Of a stretch of 64,000 nucleotides of DNA, positions 39,353 through 47,122 are shown one piece after another. Both the position numbers and the translations under genes were made by a program. Source of the DNA: Ruminococcus_C callidus (GTDB lineage Bacteria > Bacillota > Clostridia > Oscillospirales > Ruminococcaceae); NCBI RefSeq assembly GCF_049562855.1, contig NZ_CP186925.1, positions 1,178,001-1,242,000 on the forward strand. The letters run 5' to 3'. Within the stretch, counting starts at the first letter, position 1. Each line of letters starts with the position of its first letter. The notes under the pieces are model-generated. The model was not told the DNA's origin and did no database searches. It saw nothing but the letters and a program-made list of their open reading frames with translations.

Positions 39353-40459
39353 GGCATTCTTTTTTCTGCACGGAGATTGCTGCAGCTTCTGCTCCTCCCG
39401 AAAGACCAGCAGCATCATGCACAGCAGCATCAGAATCGGAAAAACTGGGTGAGCAGCCGTTTGCGGGGCTGCTGATGTTGTCAGCACCTGCTCCGATACA
39501 GCAATCGGGGAAAAATGCAGTACAGCAGCACAGATGCCGCCGGAGAGCAGTCCGGTAAAGCCCCGTGCCCAGACCAGCTTTCCGACGGAAATGGTTTTCC
39601 CTGTGACGGCACAAATTTGCAGCAGCACGCAGACACCGCCAAACGACAGCAGTCCTGCCAGCACCGGAATCCGCAGGGGAATCGGCAGCGGCAGTTCCAC
39701 GCAGTTGGAGATCTCCAGTATGCTCCGCACCAGATCTGCTAGCGGAAATGACACTCCCAGTTGCTGCATCAGGGCAGTGCAGCAACGGAACAGTCCTGCC
39801 GCCTGGAATATGCCAGTCAGTGCCGCAAAACACAGGATCATGCCGCAGAGTTTTAACAGTGTCCGTCCGGCGGAGGTGACGGCAAACGTCAGCATTTGTG
39901 TGGAAAACGGGGCTATTGCATTGTTCCCATTCACCGGCGGCGAAATCGGCTTCCGGTGAAATAACAGAAAGCAGAGCAGGAGATTGGCGAACAGATTGGC
40001 AGAAAATATCAGCAGAAAGCAGGTTCTCCGGCAGGAAACCGTTCCCAGCAGTCCCAACAAAAACGCCGGTCCGCCGCCGTAGCAGACACAGAGCAGTCTG
40101 GACGCATCTTCCTTGGATAGGACACCCTGTTTTGTCAGTGTACAGAGCATGCTTGCTCCCACCGGATAACCGGCGAACTGGCTGAGCAGGAACAGGGCAA
40201 AATAAGATTCCGGCAGCCCGAACAAGGCGGTGCTGAACCGGCGAAGCGGCCGTGCCAACGCCTGCCAGGCACCGCTTTCCAGAAACAGCTGGGACAGAAT
40301 CATCATGGCATACAACGACGGGATAATGACTGTCAGACAGCGGTTCACCGCAGTTTGCAGTTCTGCCTGTATCTGTCCGGCGAAACAGGTGCAGAGCACC
40401 AACAGTCCCAATAAGAAAAAAACGGTATACCACCGCAGGCGAAAAAGATGTGCAGTCAT
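39347..40459 (-). CDS. ylbJ: Sporulation integral membrane protein YlbJ
   Basis: A 370-residue membrane protein with about eight helices and two nucleoside-recognition Gate-like segments (QFAGYPVGASMLCTL and LEISNCVELPLPIPL). In Bacillus, YlbJ is made in the mother cell under sigma E and is needed for spore envelope formation. ATG 40459 follows AGGAGGG at 7 bases. It is divergent from yqfC, and both have sigma E-like promoter elements in the 84-bp gap. Confidence 0.88.
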   Translation of the reverse strand: MTAHLFRLRWYTVFFLLGLLVLCTCFAGQIQAELQTAVNRCLTVIIPSLYAMMILSQLFLESGAWQALARPLRRFSTALFGLPESYFALFLLSQFAGYPVGASMLCTLTKQGVLSKEDASRLLCVCYGGGPAFLLGLLGTVSCRRTCFLLIFSANLFANLLLCFLLFHRKPISPPVNGNNAIAPFSTQMLTFAVTSAGRTLLKLCGMILCFAALTGIFQAAGLFRCCTALMQQLGVSFPLADLVRSILEISNCVELPLPIPLRIPVLAGLLSFGGVCVLLQICAVTGKTISVGKLVWARGFTGLLSGGICAAVLHFSPIAVSEQVLTTSAAPQTAAHPVFPILMLLCMMLLVFREEQKLQQSPCRKKNAS

Positions 40460-40478
40460 AAACGATCCCTCCTGTTCC

Positions 40479-40507
40479 ATGGTATGTATAGCGGCACACA
40501 TAATATG
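40479..40507 (-). promoter_or_regulatory. Sigma E-like promoter for ylbJ
   Basis: On the minus strand CATATT (40507-40502), 15-bp spacer and CATACCAT (40486-40479), close to the Bacillus sigma E pattern (ATATT, about 14 bp, CATACAnT). No vegetative promoter is present here. Confidence 0.6.
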
Positions 40508-40526
40508 TTATGGATTCGCATAGACT
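40498..40526 (+). promoter_or_regulatory. Sigma E-like promoter for yqfC-yqfD
   Basis: ACATAAT (40498-40504), 14-bp spacer and CATAGACT (40519-40526). Its -35 overlaps that of the divergent ylbJ promoter. Confidence 0.5.
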
Positions 40527-40543
40527 TTGTCGAGGTGATGTTC

Positions 40544-40831
40544 ATGGAGAACCGGCTGATTCAGGCAGGACGACGTGTGTTGCAGCTGGAAACACATCTG
40601 GAAATGCACAGCGATCGGGAAATTTTCATTGAGAATTGCCGCAGGATACTGGAATACAATGACATTCGAATTGTCCTGCAAACCACAGATCTGGTGCTGG
40701 AGATCTGGGGGAGCGAATTGCAGACGGACAGCCGTTCACCGGAAAGCCTGCGGATTCACGGAAAGATCCAGTCGATCACACTGACACCAAAGGGGGCACG
40801 CAATGGAACAGCATCTGCGGGGAGAGTATAA
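40544..40831 (+). CDS. yqfC: Sporulation protein YqfC (YabP family)
   Basis: A 95-residue protein of the YabP/YqfC family, made in the mother cell during sporulation. The family core is visible as VLQTTDLVLEIWGSEL and LRIHGKIQSITL. ATG 40544 (MENRLIQAGRR) has GAGG 8 bases upstream; ATG 40538 is an alternative. It overlaps yqfD by 29 bases, the usual yqfC-yqfD arrangement. Confidence 0.87.
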   Translation: MENRLIQAGRRVLQLETHLEMHSDREIFIENCRRILEYNDIRIVLQTTDLVLEIWGSELQTDSRSPESLRIHGKIQSITLTPKGARNGTASAGRV

Positions 40832-41966
40832 GGCGGCGGCAGCCGGCGGAAAATTGTATGCATTTATCAACGCCATGCAGAAAGCGGGGGTGTGCTGCCG
40901 GAAACAGCATTGTCAGGGAAACACATATCAGTTTCGCTTTTACGCAAAGCATTGCAAAACTGTACAGGAACTGGCACAGGCAAACGGGGTACAGCTGGAA
41001 CTGACACCCTGCCGCACTCTGCAAAGCTTTCTGTACCGAAACCGTTTCCGGTTCGGGGTGCCGCTGGGAATTCTGCTTGCAGCGGGACTGCTGTTCTACG
41101 GTTCCAACATCGTCATGCAGATCGAGGTGATTGCCGACGACACCATTTCCACATCGGAGGTCACAGCAATTCTGGAAGAATGCGGCGTACAGCGGGGCAG
41201 CTGGATTCCGTCGATCGATTTCGGGCACTGTGAAAACAGGCTCTGCACTTCCGTAGAGGAAGCGGCATGGGTGGGCATGCGGCACACAGGAAATCGGCTG
41301 GTAGTGGAAATTCTGGAACGGACACCGGAACCGGAAATGCAGATGACCCGCAAGCCGTCCAACATCATTGCCGCACAGGACGGGCATATTGTTTCGGTGT
41401 CGATTTATCGGGGACAGCTGATGAAGCTGGTAGGGGAACCGGTGCGGAAAGGGGACTTGCTGGTCAGTGGGCTGTACACAGACGAAACCGGACACGTGGG
41501 AATTCGTCATGCCATGGGCAGCATTATCGGGCAGTATGAACAGACGGAGCAATTCTCCTGTCCCTACACCCAAGAACTCCGCCGTCCCACCGGTGCGGTG
41601 ACCACGCGGAAGTATCTGGACTTGTTCACATGGCATCTGCCGCTGGGCAGTACAGATTCGCCCTATGCAGACAGTATCCGGACTTCCGGCTATCACTGGT
41701 TTTCTCTGTTCGGCAGGGAATTGCCGCTGGGAATCTATCAGGAGAGTTTTCACGAATACCGCACCCGTCTGCTGACCTTGACACCGGCAGAAGCCGCACA
41801 AAATGTGGAGGAGCAGATTCAGCGATATGAGGACAATTTTCTTGCACAGACGGAGATTCTGGAGAAAAAAACAACCGTCCTCGAAACCGAGGACGGCGTT
41901 ACATATACAGTTATTTATACGCTGCAAGGCGAGATCGGTGTGCAGCAGGAATTATACTTACATTAA
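40803..41966 (+). CDS. yqfD: Sporulation protein YqfD
   Basis: A 387-residue membrane protein with one clear helix (PLGILLAAGLLFYGSNIVM, about residues 85-103) and a large C-terminal outside domain, as in the SpoIV-associated YqfD family. SNIIAAQDGHIVSVSIYRGQ and VRKGDLLVSGLY are typical. ATG 40803 follows AAGGGGG. Its TAA stop lies in the TTAA that precedes a 33-bp element remnant. Confidence 0.87.
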   Translation: MEQHLRGEYKAAAAGGKLYAFINAMQKAGVCCRKQHCQGNTYQFRFYAKHCKTVQELAQANGVQLELTPCRTLQSFLYRNRFRFGVPLGILLAAGLLFYGSNIVMQIEVIADDTISTSEVTAILEECGVQRGSWIPSIDFGHCENRLCTSVEEAAWVGMRHTGNRLVVEILERTPEPEMQMTRKPSNIIAAQDGHIVSVSIYRGQLMKLVGEPVRKGDLLVSGLYTDETGHVGIRHAMGSIIGQYEQTEQFSCPYTQELRRPTGAVTTRKYLDLFTWHLPLGSTDSPYADSIRTSGYHWFSLFGRELPLGIYQESFHEYRTRLLTLTPAEAAQNVEEQIQRYEDNFLAQTEILEKKTTVLETEDGVTYTVIYTLQGEIGVQQELYLH

Positions 41967-41999
41967 GGCAATACCGCACAATCTTTGTGCGGTATTGCC
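41967..41999. mobile_element. 33-bp minimal form of the palindromic element
   Basis: GGCAATACCGCACAA, three bases, TTGTGCGGTATTGCC: only the arms are left. Flanked by TTAA at 41963-41966 (containing the yqfD stop) and 42000-42003. Same length as the remnant at 26271. Confidence 0.82.
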
Positions 42000-42003
42000 T
42001 TAA

Positions 42004-42049
42004 GTGAGCACTGCGTAAAGCCGTCAGGCAGGCTTTATGCAGTGTTTCC
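42004..42049. mobile_element. 46-bp B-type palindromic element fragment
   Basis: GAGCACTGCGTAAAG and CTTTATGCAGTGTTTCC around an inner hairpin. It shares the TTAA with the preceding 33-bp unit and ends one base before the rpoD stop codon. Confidence 0.72.
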
Positions 42050-42050
42050 T

Positions 42051-43130
42051 TTAGTCCAAGAAATCCTTGACCTTCTTGCTGCGGCTGGGGTGACGCAGTT
42101 TCCGCAGAGCCTTTGCTTCGATCTGGCGAATACGCTCGCGGGTGACATCGAATTCCTTGCCCACTTCTTCCAGTGTGCGGGAACGACCGTCCTCCAGACC
42201 GAAACGCAGCCGCAGAACTTTCGCCTCACGGTCTGTCAGCGTGGAGAGCACTTCATTCAACTGCTCTTTCAGCAGCATCAGAGAAGCGGCATCTGCCGGA
42301 GCAGGAGCGTCGTCGTCCGGAATAAAGTCGCCCAGATGGCTGTCTTCTTCCTCACCAATCGGGGTTTCCAGAGAAACCGGATCCTGTGCAATTCGCATGA
42401 TCTCCCGTACACGTTCTGCCGGCATTTCCAGCTTGTCTGCGATTTCTTCCGCAGACGGATCGTGACCGGTTTCGTGCAGCAGCTGGCTGGAAACCTTTTT
42501 GACCTTGGTAATGGTTTCCACCATGTGTACCGGAATACGAATGGTTCTTGCCTGATCGGCAATGGCACGGGTGATCGCCTGCCGGATCCACCATGTCGCA
42601 TAGGTGGAGAACTTAAAGCCCTTGGTGTAGTCGAACTTTTCTACCGCCTTCAGCAGACCCAGATTGCCCTCCTGAATCAGATCCAGAAACTGCATACCTC
42701 TGCCCACATACTTCTTGGCGATGCTGACAACCAGACGCAGGTTTGCTTCGGACAGCCGCTTTTTCGCATAGCTGTCGCCCTCTGCCATACGCTTTGCCAA
42801 CTCGGTTTCTTCGTCCGGAGAGAGCAGCGGCACACGGCCGATTTCTTTCAGATAAATTTTAACAGGGTCGTCAATGGCGATGCCCTCTGTAGAAAGGGTC
42901 ATCTCCAGATCGTCGGACATGTTGAGATCATTGTCGTTCAACACGTCATCAGCAACAGAGTCGTCTACAATCTCAATATTCAGCTGTTCACAGCTGCTGA
43001 TAATGGAGGCGAGCTGATCGGTGTCGAAGTCCAGTTCGTCCAATACATCGGTGATTTCCTTGGTGGTCAGTTTTCCGGTTGCTTTGCCCTGTTCCATCAG
43101 TGCATCAATAGTCATCTTTTTCTGTTCCAT
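42051..43130 (-). CDS. rpoD: Primary sigma factor RpoD (SigA)
   Basis: Directs RNA polymerase to the vegetative promoters seen throughout the window. The 359 residues show region 1.1, region 1.2 (DPVKIYLKEIG), region 2 (LRLVVSIAKKYVGRGMQFLDLIQEG and TYATWWIRQAI), region 3 and region 4 with the helix-turn-helix (TLEEVGKEFDVTRERIRQIEA). ATG 43130 follows AGGAGG. It is the last gene of dgt-dnaG-rpoD, and its stop is bordered by a palindromic-element fragment in place of a normal terminator. Confidence 0.98.
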   Translation of the reverse strand: MEQKKMTIDALMEQGKATGKLTTKEITDVLDELDFDTDQLASIISSCEQLNIEIVDDSVADDVLNDNDLNMSDDLEMTLSTEGIAIDDPVKIYLKEIGRVPLLSPDEETELAKRMAEGDSYAKKRLSEANLRLVVSIAKKYVGRGMQFLDLIQEGNLGLLKAVEKFDYTKGFKFSTYATWWIRQAITRAIADQARTIRIPVHMVETITKVKKVSSQLLHETGHDPSAEEIADKLEMPAERVREIMRIAQDPVSLETPIGEEEDSHLGDFIPDDDAPAPADAASLMLLKEQLNEVLSTLTDREAKVLRLRFGLEDGRSRTLEEVGKEFDVTRERIRQIEAKALRKLRHPSRSKKVKDFLD

Positions 43131-43147
43131 AGTATTGTTCCTCCTGT

Positions 43148-44884
43148 TTACCCGTCAGGGTGCTGCTTTTTCTGAATCAGTTTTAATAAGTCTTCATCAG
43201 TTTCGATTGCAGACGGCATATCGTTTTTCAGAGTACGAATGCAGTCCTTGACTTCTTCTGCTGTCACAGGGATCTCCTGATTGCGGGCAGAAATGCCGCT
43301 GAGCTTTCCCATTTCACTGTCGGAGAGCACATCGCCCATTGCTGAAAGGGAAAAGCCGGTTTGCCGCTTTACGCTGTCAGCAAATGCCTCAAGCACCTGC
43401 CGGTACAGCGGTGTAGGGAACGCGTCCGGCTGGATCTGTTCTATGATCCATGCCGACTCGTCCGGTCGGTTCAGCACGTAGCAAAGAATGCGTTCCTCCG
43501 CCTTGTACTCCCGCAGCGGAATTGCAGACTGCGGCTGCTGCGGTTCCGGTCGGACGGTGTGTTCAATAATATCTTTCCACGCCTGCGTAGAAGCCAACTT
43601 CTTTTTGCTGCGTATGGTGCGTTCCACCTGCTGATGCAGAACTTCTGCGGAGATCTCCCACTTATTCGCCGTGCGGGAGAGGTATACCTCCCGTTCCAGC
43701 GGGTTCTGAATTTCCGCCAGTACAGATACCACCCGTTTCAGAAGCTGTACTTTTCCGGCTTCCGTGTCGGGGTCTAATCCCTCTTTGCACCGGTCCAGCC
43801 GGAAATTGATGGCATCACCAGCGCTTTCCAGCAGCAGCCGGAAACGCTCTGAGCCGTATTTTTTGATGTATTCGTCCGGATCTTTTGCACCGGTCATGTG
43901 GAGAATGCGGGTGGCAATTCCCACCTCACTGAGCCGGTTGATCGCCTTCTGGGTTGCCTGCTGTCCGGGGCCGTCGCTGTCGTAGGCGATGACCACTTCC
44001 TTGGCAAATCTGGAGAGCTTTCGGGCGTGTTCCGGCGTGATCGCCGTTCCCAGCGTCGCCACCACATTGGAAAAGCCGGCTTGGTTGATCGCAATCACGT
44101 CCATATATCCTTCCGCCAGAATCATGATCGTGGAAGAACTGTCCTTGGCGAAATTGAGGGAGAACAGATTGCTGCCCTTGTCGAACACCGGTGTTTTTGC
44201 CGTGTTCAGATACTTTGGCTGGCTGTCGTCCAGCACTCTGCCGCCGAAGCCGATCACAGCTCCCCGCGTATCCACAATGGGGAACATCACACGTCCGCGA
44301 AAGGCATCATACAGATTTCCTTTGTTAGAACGGTGTGCCACATTTGCCAGAAGCAGTTCTTCCTCTGTGAACCCCTTTTGCAGCAGGTAGTCGGTCAGGG
44401 CATTCCAGCTGTCTGAAGCGTAGCCCAGTCCGTATTTTTTTATCGTTTCCGGTTTCAGCTGGCGGGAAATGAAATATTGCAGCCCGCGTTTGTCGCTGCC
44501 GGAAATGAGATTCCGGAAATAGAAATTTGCAGTTTCCCGATTGACTGCGAACATGCGGGTGCGGAGATATGCACGGCGGTCTGCCTCCCGATCGGTAGGC
44601 ACTTGCAGACCGCATCGTTCCGCCAGCTGCTTGACTGCATCGGTAAATTCCAGATTGTCCATGCGGCGAACCCACGTAATGACATCGCCGCCAGCCCCGC
44701 AGCCGAAGCAGTAGAAGCTCTGGGTTTCCGGAAAAATGGTACAGGACGGTGATTTTTCAGAGTGAAACGGACAGTTGCAAACATAGTGTCTGCCCCGCCG
44801 GATCAGATTGACGTAGTTGCCGGCAATCGTTTCCATGGGGCATGCTGCCCGAATCTGTTCCAAAAAGTCATTGCTGTATGTCAT
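43148..44884 (-). CDS. dnaG: DNA primase
   Basis: Makes RNA primers for replication. The 578 residues hold the CHC2 zinc finger at the N-terminus (CNCPFHSEKSPSC, FYCFGCGAGGDV), the RNA polymerase core with Toprim (ILAEGYMDVIAI, VIAYDSDGPGQ) and a helicase-binding C-terminal domain. It lies 17 bases before rpoD and 28 bases after dgt. The ribosome binding site (GGCGGTG) is weak. Confidence 0.97.
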   Translation of the reverse strand: MTYSNDFLEQIRAACPMETIAGNYVNLIRRGRHYVCNCPFHSEKSPSCTIFPETQSFYCFGCGAGGDVITWVRRMDNLEFTDAVKQLAERCGLQVPTDREADRRAYLRTRMFAVNRETANFYFRNLISGSDKRGLQYFISRQLKPETIKKYGLGYASDSWNALTDYLLQKGFTEEELLLANVAHRSNKGNLYDAFRGRVMFPIVDTRGAVIGFGGRVLDDSQPKYLNTAKTPVFDKGSNLFSLNFAKDSSSTIMILAEGYMDVIAINQAGFSNVVATLGTAITPEHARKLSRFAKEVVIAYDSDGPGQQATQKAINRLSEVGIATRILHMTGAKDPDEYIKKYGSERFRLLLESAGDAINFRLDRCKEGLDPDTEAGKVQLLKRVVSVLAEIQNPLEREVYLSRTANKWEISAEVLHQQVERTIRSKKKLASTQAWKDIIEHTVRPEPQQPQSAIPLREYKAEERILCYVLNRPDESAWIIEQIQPDAFPTPLYRQVLEAFADSVKRQTGFSLSAMGDVLSDSEMGKLSGISARNQEIPVTAEEVKDCIRTLKNDMPSAIETDEDLLKLIQKKQHPDG

Positions 44885-44912
44885 TGTTTGTCACCGCCTT
44901 TTTGGAACAAGA

Positions 44913-45905
44913 TCATGATTTCCAACTTTTCGGAATGAATAATTCCTGATACAGATCCACGGCATAGCCATCGCTCATGCCGGAAATATAGTCGCATACC
45001 GCACGGTGCACATCTTCCTTTTCTGCAATTGCCAGATATTCCGGCGGCATCAGGGAAGCGTGGGAAATAAAGTAGGTATACAGCGTTTCCAGCAGCAGCT
45101 TTGCCTTGTTTTCCTCCTGCTTGGCGATGGGATTATAGTATACCCGTTCAAACAGGAAAGCATGCAGCTTGTCGTGCATTGCCTGAATCTCCGGAGCCAT
45201 GCCAATGGTTTCCGAACCGTGCTCCACCACGGCTCCCACCAGACAGGTGATGCGTTTGGTCTTGGTGTCACCCAATACTTCCAATACATCTTTGGGAAGT
45301 TCTTCTTTTTGCAAAATGCCGGCACGAATCGCGTCCTCAATGTCGTGGTTCATGTAGGCAATGCGGTCTGCCACACGGACAACGTTGCCCTCTTTGGTAT
45401 CTGCCACCCGATTGGTATGGCAGAGAATGCCGTTGCGGACTTCTGCCGTCAGATTCAGTCCCTGCCCGTGCTTCTCAATCAGGTCAACTACACGAAGGCT
45501 CTGCTCATAGTGCCGGTACCCGTGGGGGCAGATGCTGTTGAGAATAGATTCTCCGCTGTGCCCGAAAGGCGAATGTCCCAGATCGTGCCCCAGTGCAATG
45601 GCTTCGGTCAAATCCTCGTTGAGCCGCAGAGCACGGGAAATGGTACGGGCAACTTGTGCGACTTCCAGCGTATGGGTAAGACGAGTGCGGTAGTGATCTC
45701 CGGCAGGGGAAAGGAAAACCTGTGTTTTCCGCTTGAGCCGCCGGAACGAGTTACAGTGCAGGATACGATCGCGGTCCCGTTGGAACTCCGTCCGATAGGG
45801 ACAGGGCGGTTCCGGACGAAGCCGGCGGGCGTGTCCGATGTTTGGGCATGCGTCCGGTGAAAGGTATTCCAGTTCCTGTTGTTCCAGTTGTTCACGAATG
45901 GTCAT
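44913..45905 (-). CDS. dgt: dGTPase-like deoxynucleoside triphosphohydrolase
   Basis: Hydrolyses dNTPs to deoxynucleosides and triphosphate. This is the 330-residue clostridial form with the HD metal motif in RLTHTLEVAQVA and ALGHDLGHSPFGHSGE and a later MNHDIEDAI. ATG 45905 follows GGAGG at 9 bases. As first gene of the dgt-dnaG-rpoD cluster it is in its usual Firmicutes position. Confidence 0.94.
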   Translation of the reverse strand: MTIREQLEQQELEYLSPDACPNIGHARRLRPEPPCPYRTEFQRDRDRILHCNSFRRLKRKTQVFLSPAGDHYRTRLTHTLEVAQVARTISRALRLNEDLTEAIALGHDLGHSPFGHSGESILNSICPHGYRHYEQSLRVVDLIEKHGQGLNLTAEVRNGILCHTNRVADTKEGNVVRVADRIAYMNHDIEDAIRAGILQKEELPKDVLEVLGDTKTKRITCLVGAVVEHGSETIGMAPEIQAMHDKLHAFLFERVYYNPIAKQEENKAKLLLETLYTYFISHASLMPPEYLAIAEKEDVHRAVCDYISGMSDGYAVDLYQELFIPKSWKS

Positions 45906-46028
45906 GGCACATCACCTCCGAAAAGGGCAGGGGTTATTCAAGGCGAAACAGGCAAGTCAGTGCCGTGCCGCCTCAATGCTTCCTTTATATATACGCAGGA
46001 AATTGCAAAACTCCTCTTTTTTCGAAAA

Positions 46029-46661
46029 TTATTTTTTCGCCTTGGAAAAGTCTGCGTATTGCAGCCCGCCGGAAACGATCTCCACCTGTCCGCTGGTCAG
46101 GTCGATCAGTTCCTTTTTCAGGGGTTCCCACAGGGTATCCCGCACCAGCAGTTTCAGCTCTACCTGATCTTCAAAGATCGTGTCCAGCTGGAGAATATCT
46201 TCCTGCGGCAGGTGGTACGCGATTTTCCCGTACAGGGCATAGTCCGTCTGAATGGAAACCGGATAGCAGGGGAGCATGACTTTGACCTGTGCATTTTCAA
46301 TGGCGAGGGCAGTGCTGTGAGAGTATGCCCGCACCAACCCGTTCGCTCCCAGCAGCACGCCGCCGAAATATCGGGTGACCACACAGCAAATATCCGTCAG
46401 TCCGTTTTTTTGCAGCACGTCCAGAATCGGCATGCCGGCAGTGCCCTGCGGTTCGCCGTCGTCAGAATAGCGGGAAGCGTTGCCTTCCCGCAGCAGATAA
46501 GCGTAGACATTGTGCCTCGCTCTGCGGTGCTGTTTGCGGACATTTTCAATGGCTTCCACAGCATCTTCCTGCGTGCGTACCGGAAAAAGCTGGGCAATAA
46601 ATTCCGATTTTTTCTCCACAAACGAAGCCGATACCGGTGCGGCAATGGTACGATATTCCAT
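46029..46661 (-). CDS. YigZ/IMPACT family protein
   Basis: A 210-residue protein of the conserved IMPACT family, linked in eukaryotes to translation control but of unclear role in bacteria. The signature YSDDGEPQGTAGMPIL and RYFGGVLLGANGLVRAYS are intact, followed by a C-terminal ferredoxin-like domain. ATG 46661 has GGAGG 11 bases upstream; the GTG at 46679 overlaps that site. Confidence 0.9.
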   Translation of the reverse strand: MEYRTIAAPVSASFVEKKSEFIAQLFPVRTQEDAVEAIENVRKQHRRARHNVYAYLLREGNASRYSDDGEPQGTAGMPILDVLQKNGLTDICCVVTRYFGGVLLGANGLVRAYSHSTALAIENAQVKVMLPCYPVSIQTDYALYGKIAYHLPQEDILQLDTIFEDQVELKLLVRDTLWEPLKKELIDLTSGQVEIVSGGLQYADFSKAKK

Positions 46662-46685
46662 TCTTGTATCTACCTCCACGTAGAC

Positions 46686-46714
46686 AAAAAAGGACGGTAA
46701 ACAAAATACCGTCC
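46686..46714 (-). terminator. Terminator of rpmE
   Basis: GGACGGTA and TACCGTCC (8 bp) around seven bases, followed on the minus strand by six T residues. Confidence 0.85.
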
Positions 46715-46750
46715 CTTTTCCATTGTCGTGTTCGAAAAATGTAATCTGAA

Positions 46751-46951
46751 TTAGTCCAGATTGAAACGCTTCTTGAAACGATCTACGCGTCCGCCTGTGT
46801 CAACCAGCTTCTGCTTGCCGGTGAAGAACGGGTGGCACTTCGAGCAGATTTCGACCTTGATGTCCTTCTTGGTGGACATGGTTTCCATTACGTTGCCGCA
46901 GTGGCAGGTGATGGTGGTCTTTTCAAAATTCGGATGAATGCCTTCTCTCAT
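46751..46951 (-). CDS. rpmE: Ribosomal protein L31, zinc-binding type
   Basis: A 66-residue large-subunit protein. The zinc-binding cysteines of the C+ form are present (ITCHCGNVM and CSKCHPFFTGKQ), so it is not the zinc-free paralogue. ATG 46951 follows AGGAGGTG. It has a consensus promoter at 47065-47093 and a structured leader of about 100 bases, and it ends in its own terminator. Confidence 0.97.
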   Translation of the reverse strand: MREGIHPNFEKTTITCHCGNVMETMSTKKDIKVEICSKCHPFFTGKQKLVDTGGRVDRFKKRFNLD

Positions 46952-46954
46952 GGG

Positions 46955-47058
46955 GTTTCACCTCCTGTATCTGTTGTTTGTATCAACAGCAGCCCATCGG
47001 CCATTGTGCCGACAGTAGTCCTGTGAATCTCTGATTTTTTGCGGCATAGCCGCCACAG
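46955..47058 (-). promoter_or_regulatory. Structured leader of rpmE
   Basis: On the minus strand the leader holds GCGGC-tat-GCCGC, CGGC/GCCG and CTGTTG/CAACAG hairpins, the last one ending 4 bases before AGGAGG. Such leaders often give autogenous control of ribosomal proteins; no specific known class was confirmed. Confidence 0.45.
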
Positions 47059-47064
47059 TTTCTT

Positions 47065-47093
47065 ATTATATCATAGAACGAAAGACTTGTCAA
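47065..47093 (-). promoter_or_regulatory. Consensus promoter of rpmE
   Basis: TTGACA (47093-47088), 17-bp spacer, TATAAT (47070-47065) on the minus strand. The TGA inside TTGACA is the stop codon that the membrane protein gene at 48216-48794 would reach if the IS were removed. Confidence 0.9.
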
Positions 47094-47097
47094 GCCT

Positions 47098-47122
47098 TTT
47101 TTTCAAAAAATATTTCTTTTTC
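47098..47122. repeat. 25-bp direct repeat, left of the IS element
   Basis: An A/T-rich 25-bp sequence (six T, C, six A, TATTTCTTTTTC) identical to 48284-48308. The pair brackets the IS481-like element. Confidence 0.85.
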
